From Pacificimonas sp963710205 (GTDB lineage: Bacteria > Pseudomonadota > Alphaproteobacteria > Sphingomonadales > Sphingomonadaceae), in the NCBI GenBank assembly GCA_963710205.1, contig CAVPZG010000006.1, positions 186,001 to 250,000 of the forward strand: a stretch of DNA of 64,000 bases, in the 5' to 3' direction. The notes under the pieces are model-generated. The model worked only from the letters and a program-made list of their open reading frames with translations. It was not told the origin of the DNA and searched no databases. The translations under genes and the position numbers were made by a program. Shown piece by piece: positions 34,457 through 45,446 of the stretch (the first letter of the stretch is position 1; each line of letters begins with the position of its first letter).

Positions 34457-35948
34457 ATGCCGTCACAAGTTCTCATCGTCGACGACGAGCCCGCGCAGCG
34501 CACCGTACTTCGCATGATCGCGGAGCGCGCGGGCTATGAAACCATCGAGGCGGAATGCGGTCGGTCCGGACTGGAAACGCTGACCCGCGCCAATGGCGAT
34601 ATCGGCGCCGTGATCCTGGATCACAGCATGCCGGACATGAGCGGCCTGGAAATGCTGGAGGCGCTGCGGCCCGAGACGGCCCAATCTGCCGGTCATCATG
34701 CTGACGGCGCATTCGACAGTGAAGATCGCCGTCGATGCCATGCGGGCGGGCGCGTCGGATTTCATCATCAAGCCTGCAAATCCGGACAAGATCGCATCCG
34801 CCCTGTCGGCGGCGATGTCGGGTGCAGGCGGTGGTGAGCTGCGTCAGATCACGGAAAAACTACCGCTGTCACATGCCAGCGATCATGGCGCCTTTGAGGA
34901 TGTGATTGGTGACGCGCCCGAATTCCGCGCGGCGCTGAGGGTCGCCGCCAAGGCGGCGAAACGCAATGTGCCCGTCCTGATCGAGGGCGAGAGCGGAACG
35001 GGCAAGGAAGTGGTGGCGGGCGCGGTCCATGCCGCCAGCCCCCGAAAAGATAAACCGCTCGTGATCGTCAATTGCGGTGCGATTCCGGCCAATTTGGTCG
35101 AGTCGGTGCTGTTCGGCCATGAAAAGGGCGCGTTCACAGGCGCGGTCGCGAAACATATGGGCCGGTTCGAGGAAGCGGATGGCGGCACTCTGTTTCTGGA
35201 CGAGGTTGGCGAATTGCCGCTGGACGCGCAGGTCAAGCTGCTGCGCGCGCTGCAGACCGGACAGATCGAGCCTGTCGGCGGCAAGGGTCACCGAACCGTC
35301 GATGTGCGGATCATCGCCGCGACCAATCGCGATCTGAAGGACGAAGTCGCGGCCGGGCGTTTCCGCGAGGACCTCTATTACCGCCTGGGTGTCGTACCGA
35401 TCACCATTCCGCCACTGCGCGACCGCCGTGAGGATGTGCCTGCGCTGGCGCGGCATTTCGCGCGGCAGCTGCACGAGGAGGGCGACATCGTCTGCGCCGA
35501 GGTGGACGATCATGCGATCGCCCTCTTGAGCGCCTATGACTGGCCCGGCAATGTGCGGCAGCTGCAGAACGCGATTTTCCGGGCCGGAGTCCTGTGCGAA
35601 GGCGGCATATTGGGACTGAAGGATTTCCCGGAAATTGCGCGTCAGAACGGGACATTCGTCATTCCTGCCGCGCCGCGCGCCGAGATGAAGGCGCCGCAAC
35701 CGCAGCCGTGTTCATCGGCTGGCATGGCCGCATCACCCGCCGAGGAAGCACGTTCGCCGACGGCGCATGAGGCTGTTGCGGGCGACGGACATATCCGGTC
35801 GCTGGCGGAACTGGAGGCGGACCATATCCGCCTTGCGCTTCGCCACTATCGCGGACGCATGAGCGAAGTGGCGCGCCGTCTGGGCATTGGCCGCTCCACG
35901 CTGTACCGCAAGCTGGGCGAATATGCGCTGGAGGAAGACGGGGCCTGA
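34457..35948 (+). CDS. Sigma-54-dependent response regulator (NtrC family), frameshifted
   Basis: The start at 34457 has GAAGAGGGG upstream. Residues 1-120 are a receiver domain (VLIVDDEPAQRTV; phospho-acceptor D in VILDHSMPDMSG). A central AAA+ domain has Walker A GESGTGKE and the sigma-54 contact motif GAFTGA (HEKGAFTGAV). The C-terminal Fis-type helix-turn-helix is SEVARRLGIGRSTLYRKL. The receiver is split: frame 2 ends its sense after LRPETA, and frame 3 continues NLPVIMLTAHS. Removing one C from CCC at 34680-34682 gives a seamless 496-residue protein. No partner histidine kinase is adjacent. As written it is broken; an inserted base is the likely cause. Confidence 0.9.
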
Positions 35949-36036
35949 GCCGTGATATCCGGGGGCCGCGACAGGGCCGTAACGGTTTTCAACACTTGAC
36001 CTGACGGCAGATCGTGCAAATCTAGTCGTCAAGCGG

Positions 36037-36078
36037 GGCCGGTTCCTTATGGACGGCCGGTTCCTGGGAAAAGGAACC
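36037..36078 (+). promoter_or_regulatory. Duplicated arm able to sequester the clpA ribosome-binding site
   Basis: GGCCGGTTCCT occurs twice, at 36037-36047 and 36055-36065. The right arm AGGAACC at 36072-36078 contains the Shine-Dalgarno core AAGGA and can pair with GGTTCCT from either copy (7 bp, loop of 6 for the nearer one). The clpA ATG follows at 36083. Confidence 0.5.
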
Positions 36079-36082
36079 TTAT

Positions 36083-38423
<2,341 letters not shown>

Positions 38424-38431
<8 letters not shown>

Positions 38432-38849
38432 CGTTGACGAGGGCGGGATCAACTGGAAACGGACCGGGCTGATCGTGGGCGCCGTCGCCGCGCTTGGTCT
38501 GGGAACGCAGCTGATCCCGGACATCGACATGTCCTTGGGCGGCGACAACGCTGCCGAGAGAACCGAAACCGTCGCGGAGCGGACTGCCGAGCAGCCGATT
38601 GCGGCGCAACGGGAAGATGAGAGCGCCTCTGTTGATAGCGGGACGGGTGCACTGCCCTCCGCCAACGACCCCGAAGCGCGCCTGGAAGCGCTTGGCGCGC
38701 GCATGGAAGTGCTGGCAGAACGCCTGGAGACGGCGACCGGCGACGAGCGTGACCAGATCGAGGAAGAAATGGGTGATCTTGGCGCGGAGATGGCAAAGGC
38801 CGGCATAGACATGGCGCGGGACGGCCTGCGCGAAGCCTTTGGCGAGTAG
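38424..38849 (+). CDS. Hypothetical membrane-anchored protein with acidic C-terminal helix
   Basis: I do not recognise the family of this 141-residue protein. Residues 12-30 (TGLIVGAVAALGLGTQLIP) form one membrane helix with a short cytoplasmic head. The rest is a highly acidic, Glu/Ala-rich region, with a predicted coiled coil at about 82-130 (EARLEALGARMEVLAERLE and so on). Composition in this tail favours export or surface exposure over catalysis. The start at 38424 lies inside the clpA end (8-base overlap), indicating co-expression with clpA. It is followed by the HIT gene after 4 bases. Confidence 0.65.
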
Positions 38850-38853
38850 GACC

Positions 38854-39246
38854 ATGCAGGCTGTCGAGGCGACGGGTCCCTATGACGACGACAATATTTT
38901 CGCAAAGATCCTGCGCGGCGAAATTCCGTCGAAGAAGATTTACGATGATGAATGGGCCTATGCCTTTCCCGATATCAACGCCCAGGCCCCGACCCACATC
39001 CTGGTGATCCCGAAGGGTCGCTATCGCAGCTGGGCGGACTTTTCGGGTCACGCCAGCGCGGAGGAAATTGCGGGCTTTGTGCGCGCTGTGGGCAAAGTTG
39101 CGCGCGAGGCGGGACTTGAAGATGGCGGTTACCGCCTGCTGGCCAATGCGGGCCGTGACGCGCACCAGATGGTGCCGCACCTGCATGTGCATATATTTGC
39201 GGGACGCCCGCTGGGGCCGATGCTGCAGGGCGGCGCGAACGGCTAG
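38854..39246 (+). CDS. HIT family protein (histidine triad nucleotide-binding, HinT-like)
   Basis: The 130-residue protein carries the histidine triad HLHVHIF near residue 112 and the nucleotide-binding N-part DDDNIFAKILRGEIPSKKIY. HinT-type members hydrolyse purine phosphoramidates such as AMP-lysine; PKCI/HINT naming also applies. The start at 38854 (GTAGGA upstream) is preferred over 38839, which lies inside the preceding gene. It is part of a clpA, membrane protein, HIT run with very short spacing. Confidence 0.92.
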   Translation: MQAVEATGPYDDDNIFAKILRGEIPSKKIYDDEWAYAFPDINAQAPTHILVIPKGRYRSWADFSGHASAEEIAGFVRAVGKVAREAGLEDGGYRLLANAGRDAHQMVPHLHVHIFAGRPLGPMLQGGANG

Positions 39247-39293
39247 CGGCAGTGGGATAGCTTTCGCCGCCGGCACTTGTTAATCCTGCAGGC

Positions 39294-40250
39294 ATGTCCT
39301 TTTTCCAGAATCTGCGCCGCAAATGGCATGTTGCCGAACTTGAACGCCAGGCTGCGACGCAGCGGTCGCGCCTGCCCGGCAGACTGGCAGGGCTGCCGCG
39401 CTGGGCGCTGGCGCTGATCGTCATGCTGGGTTTCGGCATTCTCTATTATGGTCCGCTCGGCTGGGCGCTGGCGGATACGGAAACCGATCTGACCTTGCGT
39501 CCCCCCGTGGAGGCATTGCCGCCCGGCGGCAGCGTGACGGCGGCGACGGCGGCAACGCTGATGCTGAACGAACTGGACCGGGGCGGCTGGTCTCCCAACG
39601 ATACGATTTTCAAGCCGACGGCGTTCAACAGCACGATGCCGGCATTGCAGATCGGCGTGCAGGACATCGTCTCGGCGGCGACGGAGGCGATGGCGACGGC
39701 CCGGCCCGGTGAGGATGAGCTTGTCGATGCGGCGGAAGAATTCGCCATCGATCCCACACGCCGGACCATGCGCGGCAGCTTCCCCTTCTTCGGCGCGAGT
39801 GCGGGCAGCCGCTATCGTGCGGGCGCGGAAGGCCTGATTGCTTTGAATGACCGGATGGCGGACGGCGAGCTCGACAAATTGAACCGAGGCGCCACAGGAC
39901 GCCTGCTGGTCAGTGCGATTGGCGGCCGGCTGGCGGAAAGCACGCGCGCGCTCGACCTGCTGGTGCGTGCGGAATCGCCCTTGGATGAAGATCCGGCGGT
40001 GCGTCATGCCCGGATACGCGGGCAGGCCTATGCCGCGACCATGTTGCTTCGCGGTGTGCAGGCCGACTTCGACGCGCTGCTGCGCGACCGGCAGCTGGGA
40101 TCGGCGATGGTGGAGGCGATCGAGGCTCTTGATGTCGTGGCGGGCGAAGACCCCTATTTTGTGGATGACGAGGATCTGACCCGGCAGGCCTATTTCCTGC
40201 GGACTGCGGTCGGTGCCCTTTCGCGCATGCGGACCGGCATGACCTCATGA
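39294..40250 (+). CDS. DUF2333-like inner-membrane protein
   Basis: The 318-residue protein has one membrane helix at about 38-58 (WALALIVMLGFGILYYGPLG) and a large, probably periplasmic helical domain. The segment LNELDRGGWSPNDTIFKPT and the later MPALQIGVQDIVS match the style of DUF2333 proteins. Its function is unknown. Its stop overlaps the following universal-stress gene by 4 bases (ATGA-type coupling). Confidence 0.7.
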   Translation: MSFFQNLRRKWHVAELERQAATQRSRLPGRLAGLPRWALALIVMLGFGILYYGPLGWALADTETDLTLRPPVEALPPGGSVTAATAATLMLNELDRGGWSPNDTIFKPTAFNSTMPALQIGVQDIVSAATEAMATARPGEDELVDAAEEFAIDPTRRTMRGSFPFFGASAGSRYRAGAEGLIALNDRMADGELDKLNRGATGRLLVSAIGGRLAESTRALDLLVRAESPLDEDPAVRHARIRGQAYAATMLLRGVQADFDALLRDRQLGSAMVEAIEALDVVAGEDPYFVDDEDLTRQAYFLRTAVGALSRMRTGMTS

Positions 40251-40762
40251 ATGAGGGCGAGATCGCCCCGCAGCCGCCGCGCAGGCGTGCGCCTGGATAT
40301 CTGCTGGTGGTGGATGGCAGTGAGGAGGCCGCCCGGGCGCTGCGCTATGCTGCGCGGCGGGCGCGGGACATCGGCGGGGCCATCACGTTGCTGCACGTCA
40401 TTGCGCCGCCCGAATTCCTGCAATGGGGCAGCGTGCAGGACATGATCGCCGAAGAAGCGCAGGAGGCGGCGGAAGCGGCGCTGTCGCGGGCGGCCGAGGA
40501 AGTGATCGCCGTTTCGGGAATACGGCCATCGCTGCTGATCCGCACGGGAAAAGCCCCTGAGGAAGTTGCGCGTGTCCTGGCGGACAACCCGCACATCTCG
40601 GCGCTGGTACTGGGTGCGGCATCGAAGGGGGCGCCGGGGACGCTCGTGTCCTATTTCAGCGGGGAGCGGGCTGGCGGACTTCCGGTCGTGGTCATCATCG
40701 TGCCAGGATCGCTGGGCGACGATGCCATCGATAGCCTGACAAGCAGGGACCCCGCCATCTAA
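40247..40762 (+). CDS. Universal stress protein (UspA family)
   Basis: The 171-residue protein has the Usp fold. It shows YLLVVDGSEEAARALRYAARRAR at the start, TLLHVIAPP in strand 2, and VLGAASKGAPG near residue 125, corresponding to the ATP-binding G-x2-G-x9-G(S/T) loop in a modified form. An N-terminal extension of about 14 residues is Pro/Arg-rich. It is probably a cytoplasmic stress protein. It is coupled to the DUF2333-like gene upstream. Confidence 0.88.
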   Translation: MNEGEIAPQPPRRRAPGYLLVVDGSEEAARALRYAARRARDIGGAITLLHVIAPPEFLQWGSVQDMIAEEAQEAAEAALSRAAEEVIAVSGIRPSLLIRTGKAPEEVARVLADNPHISALVLGAASKGAPGTLVSYFSGERAGGLPVVVIIVPGSLGDDAIDSLTSRDPAI

Positions 40763-40846
40763 GACCTCGCGGCCCGTGGCGGCAGCGTCTTGATCCCCGC
40801 CCGGAGCGTCGCCACATGAGACGTCAGACAGCGGAGCCAGTTCAGC

Positions 40847-41410
40847 ATGTACATCCAGACGCAGACCACGCCCAACCCGGCAACCCTGATGTTCCAGCCA
40901 GGCCGTTCCGTCAGCCCGGAGGGAACGCATGATTTCGATTCGCCGGAGGCGGCGGAAGCCTCTCCGCTTGCAAGCGCGCTGTTCGCACTGGGCGACGTCA
41001 CAGGCGTATTCTTCGGCGCGGACTTTGTCAGCGTTACACGCGATCCGGCGGGCGGCGACTGGACCAGCCTGAAGCCGCAGGTGCTTGGCATCATCGCGGA
41101 CCATTTTGCCAGCGGTGCGCCGCTGTTGAACGACGCGCCCGCCGCGGCTGCTGCGCCGGACATCGCCGAAGATCCCGATACCGCCGATATCCGCGCGCAG
41201 ATTATCGAACTGCTCGACGACCGTGTGCGGCCCGCTGTTGCCGGTGACGGCGGCGATATTGTCTTTCACGGTTATGAGGACGGGGTCGTGTTCCTGCGGA
41301 TGCAGGGGGCGTGCGCGGGGTGTCCGTCGTCGACCGCGACGCTGAAGAACGGCATCGAAAATCTGCTGCGTTATTACGTGCCAGAGGTGGAAGAAGTTCG
41401 GGCGGTGTAG
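40847..41410 (+). CDS. NifU family Fe-S scaffold/carrier protein (Nfu)
   Basis: The 187-residue protein has an N-terminal Nfu_N domain at about 1-90 (MYIQTQTTPNPATLMFQPG). The C-terminal NifU domain at about 108-187 has the cluster-binding CAGCPSS motif near residue 154. It carries [4Fe-4S] clusters to target enzymes in the cytoplasm. This architecture is that of alphaproteobacterial and mitochondrial NFU1. It is convergent with dnaA, with a long hairpin at 41419-41456 between the two. Confidence 0.95.
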   Translation: MYIQTQTTPNPATLMFQPGRSVSPEGTHDFDSPEAAEASPLASALFALGDVTGVFFGADFVSVTRDPAGGDWTSLKPQVLGIIADHFASGAPLLNDAPAAAAAPDIAEDPDTADIRAQIIELLDDRVRPAVAGDGGDIVFHGYEDGVVFLRMQGACAGCPSSTATLKNGIENLLRYYVPEVEEVRAV

Positions 41411-41418
41411 GTTTCTGG

Positions 41419-41456
41419 CTGGGCTTGCGGCACGGATTTCTCTGCCGCTTGCCCAG
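41419..41456. terminator. Long hairpin between the convergent nfu and dnaA genes
   Basis: CTGGGC-TT-GCGGCA (41419-41432) pairs with TGCCGC-TT-GCCCAG (41443-41456), two 6-bp helices around a T-T internal mismatch with a 10-base loop. No T-run follows on either strand, so it may be a transcription barrier, an RNA 3' end or a rho-assisted terminator for both genes. Confidence 0.5.
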
Positions 41457-41457
41457 A

Positions 41458-42918
41458 TCAGCTGTCGATCAGCCTGACCAGCCGGTCGATATCCGCGCTG
41501 AGTTCACCGTCGCCCGCGCGCAGCTGTTCGACGCGCTTTACCGCATGCATGACCGTCGTGTGATCGCGCCCACCGAAGCGGCGGCCGATGTCCGGAAAGC
41601 TGCGCGGAGTCATCTGTTTCGACAGATACATGGCGATCTGGCGCGGGCGGGCGATGTCACGCGCCCGGCGGGCGGACATCATGTCGGCCAGCTTTATATT
41701 GTAGAAATCCGCCGTCAGGCGCTGGATGCGGTCGACCGTTATGCGGCGCGTATTCGCCTGCAGTTGAGACGCGAGCAGTGCGCGAACGCCGTCGATTTGG
41801 GCGGGCACGCGGCGGGTAACGCTGAACGCGATTACGCGGTTGAGCGCACCCTCAAGCTCGCGCACATTGGCAGTGATCTTGCGGGCGATGAAGTCGATGA
41901 CGTCCGGGCCGACCAAAGCCTGTTCGGCCGGTTTGCGCGCTGACAATTTTTCGGTCAGGATGTTGAGGCGAAGCTCGTAATCGGCGGGGTTGATGTCGGC
42001 AACGAGGCCCCAGCAAAGGCGCGATCGCACCCGGGCCTCAATCCCCTCCAGGTCCTGCGGGCTGCGATCTGCGCTGATCACCAGGCGGCGGCCCGCGTTG
42101 ATGACCTCGTTCATGGTGTGAAACAGCTCTTCCTGCGTCGAATCCTTGCCGCCGACGAACTGGATGTCGTCGATCATGAACAGGTCGGCGTCGCGCAGGC
42201 GTGCCTTGAAGGTCATGGTGTCCTTGGCGCGCATGGCCGAGACAAACTCGTACATGAACTTTTCCGCCGACATGTAGACGATCTTCGCACTCGGCTCGCG
42301 GCGGCGCACTTCCCAGCCGATCGCGTGCATCAGATGGGTTTTGCCGACGCCCGTGACGCCGTGCAGGAAGAGCGGATTGAAACCGACATCGCCGCCCTCC
42401 GCAACGGTCTGCGCCGCGCCATAAGCGAGCTCGTTGGCCTTGCCGATGACAAAATTGTCGAATGTGTATCGCGCGTTCAGCACTTCGTCGTGCACGGGCG
42501 CAGGCGCTGGCACAGGTAGCGGCGAATCAGGCATGATACCGGTTTCGATGATCGGTGCGCCGGTCACGATCCGTACATGCGTGATCGGGCTGTCGCCCCG
42601 CGACCAGAGCATGCGCAGCCGTTCGGCGAACTGCGCGCGCACCCAGTCTGCGGTGAATGCGGAGGGAAGCGACAGAACCGCGCAGTCGCCGTCGATGCCG
42701 GCGAACCCCATGCGGCCAAACCAGCTGTCCCAGGTCCGCTGCGGCAGCTCGGCGCGAAGGGCGGCGCGAACCTCGGCCCAGCGCGCCGCGGCATCCCAGG
42801 GCGTGCCGGAACCGGATTGTGCCGAATCTGACGGTCCTGCCTCCGACCGTGCGGAAACTGGCGTGATGGGACGGATGGCAGCGCGCTTATCTGATGCCAT
42901 CTCCCCCATATCAGCCAT
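41458..42918 (-). CDS. dnaA: Chromosomal replication initiator protein DnaA
   Basis: The 486-residue initiator has domain I at about 40-115 (RTWDSWFGRMGF). The AAA+ domain III has Walker A GVTGVGKTHL near 190 and Walker B LFMIDDIQF. The C-terminal DNA-binding domain IV carries GGRDHTTVMHAVKRV near 455. The N-terminus has a non-conserved stretch of about 35 residues; ATG 42918 has GAGGG close upstream, while M4 and M7 are alternatives. dnaN does not follow, as usual in alphaproteobacteria. Its neighbours are the nfu and rpsT genes. Confidence 0.98.
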   Translation of the reverse strand: MADMGEMASDKRAAIRPITPVSARSEAGPSDSAQSGSGTPWDAAARWAEVRAALRAELPQRTWDSWFGRMGFAGIDGDCAVLSLPSAFTADWVRAQFAERLRMLWSRGDSPITHVRIVTGAPIIETGIMPDSPLPVPAPAPVHDEVLNARYTFDNFVIGKANELAYGAAQTVAEGGDVGFNPLFLHGVTGVGKTHLMHAIGWEVRRREPSAKIVYMSAEKFMYEFVSAMRAKDTMTFKARLRDADLFMIDDIQFVGGKDSTQEELFHTMNEVINAGRRLVISADRSPQDLEGIEARVRSRLCWGLVADINPADYELRLNILTEKLSARKPAEQALVGPDVIDFIARKITANVRELEGALNRVIAFSVTRRVPAQIDGVRALLASQLQANTRRITVDRIQRLTADFYNIKLADMMSARRARDIARPRQIAMYLSKQMTPRSFPDIGRRFGGRDHTTVMHAVKRVEQLRAGDGELSADIDRLVRLIDS

Positions 42919-43348
42919 TGTCCCTCATCTTTCCCTATGGCTGCACGACAGAGGCGCACGCACTATTCGTCATTGCAGATCAGCATCCGAACAGCCTGAA
43001 AGCCAGGACGCCGAAGTAACGACACCGTCAGTTACAACTATTCCCCAACGAACAGCAGAGTTGCCGATCGCGTTCCATTAACGCACAACTTACCTGTCAG
43101 CCGAAAATGCAAAAATTTTGCGGCCTGTAGTGAAAACCATTATGTCAATTGGGGATTAAGACCCCGATCCGCCCCTCGGCGATGTCCATCTTGTACGCTC
43201 GCAGGGACGATTCAATCAAGTCTGAGATGCGTCATATTTTGGAAATAAAGTCGTTGACACGGACGCCCCGCGATTCGCTGCGATGCGGTGTCGGCGGGCG
43301 GTTTTGAGGCTGCGCTGGATTGTCTTTGAAAGTTCAATGCGCTGAATG
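42919..43348. other. Upstream region of dnaA, about 430 bases without a gene
   Basis: This stretch must hold the dnaA promoter. It is AT-richer than the genome, has a 13-base palindrome GCAAAAATTTTGC at 43109-43121, and has a TTGACA on the minus strand near 43142-43147. I find no TTATCCACA-type DnaA box cluster and no ORF, so I do not call oriC here. A plus-strand TTGACA at 43254-43259 has no good -10 partner. Confidence 0.5.
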
Positions 43349-43388
43349 AAAAAGGGGCGTACCGGGTTTTCCCAGTACGCCCCTTTTT
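43349..43388 (-). terminator. Rho-independent terminator of rpsT (likely bidirectional)
   Basis: The arms 43349-43366 and 43371-43388 pair with one mismatch around TTTT. T-runs lie on both sides, so it can end transcription on either strand. It lies 22 bases past the rpsT stop. Confidence 0.9.
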
Positions 43389-43410
43389 GAAGTCCGTAAG
43401 AGGGGAGCGG

Positions 43411-43674
43411 CTAGTCGAGTGCGTTGATTCGCGCGCTGAGGCGGGAGATTTTCCGCGCTGCCGTATTCTTGTGCATGACGCCCTTTGCGACGCCGCGCTG
43501 CATCTGCGGCTGCGCGACCTTCAGCGCTTCCTTGGCGGCCTTGGCATCGCCGGATTCGATTGCGGATTCGACCTTCTTCACAAAGGTGCGAACGGCGCTG
43601 CGGCGGGCACCCAGAACTTCGGTGCGGGCGGCATTGCGGCGGATGCGCTTGCGCGCCTGGGGTGAATTGGCCAT
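43411..43674 (-). CDS. rpsT: 30S ribosomal protein S20
   Basis: The 87-residue, lysine/arginine-rich helical protein has the S20 start MANSPQARKRIRRNAARTE, then VRTFVKKVESAIESGD, and ends HKNTAARKISRLSARINAL. It binds 16S rRNA in the body of the small subunit. It lies between dnaA and mutM, a common alphaproteobacterial arrangement, with a strong terminator after it. Confidence 0.98.
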   Translation of the reverse strand: MANSPQARKRIRRNAARTEVLGARRSAVRTFVKKVESAIESGDAKAAKEALKVAQPQMQRGVAKGVMHKNTAARKISRLSARINALD

Positions 43675-43789
43675 TGGCTTTGGTCTCGTTCTTCAGATGT
43701 ACATGTCAAAGGGGGCGGCGGGTCAACCCGTCACGCCGGCAAGGCGCGGGACATAGGCGGGGACGCTGGAAACGTCAAGGTTTGCGCGG

Positions 43790-44602
43790 CTATTTCTGGC
43801 AGGTCGGACAGTAGAATGAGGAGCGCCCGGACTGGACAATGCGCCTGATCGCGCCGCCGCAGCCATGACAGGCCTCCCCCTCCCGCCCGTAAACGCGGAA
43901 ATCATGCTGGAAATAGCCGAGCTCGCCGGAGGGCTGGGCATAGTCGCGCAAGGATGAACCGCCAGCAGCGATGGCACGGGTGAGGACGCCGCGAATCGTT
44001 TCCGTCAGCCGTTCGATTTCCGCCCTTCCCAGCCGTGTCCCCTTGCGTGTCGGGCGAATGCCCGCCTCGTAAAGCGCCTCGCAAACATAGATATTGCCAA
44101 GGCCGGCGACGCGTTTTCCGTCCAGCAGCAGCGCCTTTACCGGCGACTGGCTGTCCTTCGTGACCCGGCGGAGATGAGCCGAATCGAAACCGGGGCCGAG
44201 CGGTTCGGGTCCGCAGGCCGCGATCAAGGGGTGCGCCTCGATATGATCGGTTTCGATGATGTGCAGCGAGCCGAACCGGCGCGGGTCGTTGAGGGCGACG
44301 CGCCCCCTCGCGGTTTCGAGAAGGACATGGTCGTGCTTTTCGTCCTCAGGGGGATTGAGGCGCAGTCTGCCCGACATGCCGAGGTGGAGGATGACCGAAT
44401 CGCCCCGGTCGGTTTCGATGAGTCCATATTTGGCGCGCCGTCCGACGCGGGTGACGACCGCGCCCTGCAGGCGCTGGCGAAAATCAACCGGGATCGGCCA
44501 GCGCAGATCCGGGCGGCGGACCTCTATGTTCGTCAGACGCTCGCCGACCAGCAGGGGCGCGACGCCGCGCATTGTGGTCTCGACTTCGGGAAGTTCCGGT
44601 AT
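43790..44602 (-). CDS. mutM: Formamidopyrimidine-DNA glycosylase (Fpg), ATA in place of the start codon
   Basis: The 270-residue enzyme excises 8-oxoguanine and FaPy lesions. The N-terminal PELPEVETTMRG is intact, so the catalytic proline and Glu3 are present. The lysine is in RRAKYGL near 57, and the C-terminal zinc finger is CHGCG...CPTC. The codon before Pro is ATA at 44600-44602, not ATG, with AAAGGA upstream at good spacing. The frame is open further back (to ATG 44716), but Fpg needs the proline exposed at the N-terminus, so that longer start would give an inactive protein. Either this is a rare ATA start or there is one base error. Confidence 0.9.
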   Translation of the reverse strand: MPELPEVETTMRGVAPLLVGERLTNIEVRRPDLRWPIPVDFRQRLQGAVVTRVGRRAKYGLIETDRGDSVILHLGMSGRLRLNPPEDEKHDHVLLETARGRVALNDPRRFGSLHIIETDHIEAHPLIAACGPEPLGPGFDSAHLRRVTKDSQSPVKALLLDGKRVAGLGNIYVCEALYEAGIRPTRKGTRLGRAEIERLTETIRGVLTRAIAAGGSSLRDYAQPSGELGYFQHDFRVYGREGEACHGCGGAIRRIVQSGRSSFYCPTCQK

Positions 44603-44714
44603 GATTGGGTTCCTTTGCTTCTGCTCGCGGCCTGCGCGGGACCGCGCGCCCTGACAATCACGCGACATAAGGCGCGTTTGCGGCGCGCGGTAGGTGAGGC
44701 TAAGCGCCGCTTCC

Positions 44715-45446
44715 ATGACCGAAACAGTTTCCTATGGCTTCCAGGAGGTCGCACCCGAAGAGAAAACCGCCCGCGTCGGCAGCGTCTTCGAGCGGGTCGC
44801 CCGCAAATATGATGTCATGAACGACCTGATGTCGGCGGGAACGCACCGCCTCGTCAAGGACAGGTTCGTCGCGCGGGTCCGCCCGCGTACGAAGGAGCGG
44901 ATTCTCGATATGGCGGGGGGGACGGGCGACATCGCCTTTCGCATGGCCAAATCGGGTGCGAACATCACCGTCGCCGACATCAACCCGCACATGCTGGAGG
45001 TGGGCAGGGGCCGAGCGGAAAAGCGCGGTCTGACGGACCTTCACTGGGCCGAGGAAAATGCGGAACGGCTGAGCTTCGAGGACGGCAGCTTTGATGCCTA
45101 CACCATCGCCTATGGCATCCGGAACGTTACCGACATCCCGGCTGCGCTGGCGGAGGCCTACCGTGTGCTGAAATTCGGCGGGCGCTTCTGGTGCCTGGAG
45201 TTCAGCCGTGCCGAATGGCCGGTCTTTGGCGCAGCTTACGACCGGATCACCATGAAGGCATGGCCGAAGATCGGCGGCATGGTCGCGGGCGATGCGGAAC
45301 CCTATCAGTATCTGGTCGAATCCATACGCCGCTTTCCGCCCATGCAGGAATTTGCGGACATGATCGGCGCAGCGGGATTTTCCCGTGTGGAGACCTATCC
45401 GGTCATGGGCGGCGTCAGCGCCATGCATTGCGGCTGGAAAGCGTGA
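44715..45446 (+). CDS. ubiE: Ubiquinone/menaquinone biosynthesis C-methyltransferase
   Basis: The 243-residue SAM methyltransferase starts MTETVSYGFQEVAPEEK at 44715 (44694 is a longer, unlikely start). Its motifs include VFERVARKYDVMNDLMSAG, the SAM-binding DMAGGTGDIAFRMA and IAYGIRNVTDIPAALAEAYRVL, all UbiE signatures. It methylates the ring carbon during ubiquinone synthesis (and demethylmenaquinone where present). It is divergent from mutM. Its TGA overlaps the GTG of ubiB, so the two genes are translationally coupled. Confidence 0.97.
   Translation: MTETVSYGFQEVAPEEKTARVGSVFERVARKYDVMNDLMSAGTHRLVKDRFVARVRPRTKERILDMAGGTGDIAFRMAKSGANITVADINPHMLEVGRGRAEKRGLTDLHWAEENAERLSFEDGSFDAYTIAYGIRNVTDIPAALAEAYRVLKFGGRFWCLEFSRAEWPVFGAAYDRITMKAWPKIGGMVAGDAEPYQYLVESIRRFPPMQEFADMIGAAGFSRVETYPVMGGVSAMHCGWKA

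Noticed and set aside
43254..43282. Promoter with -35 TTGACA between dnaA and rpsT
   Set aside because: No acceptable -10 at 16-18 bases; kept only as a weak small-RNA idea.
42919..43348. Possible oriC beside dnaA
   Set aside because: No cluster of TTATCCACA-type boxes, no AT-rich 13-mers and no dnaN neighbour; in most alphaproteobacteria the origin lies elsewhere.
44603..44716. Longer mutM starting at ATG 44716
   Set aside because: It would add 38 residues ahead of the catalytic N-terminal proline and overlap the ubiE start region; it fits neither Fpg chemistry nor family length.
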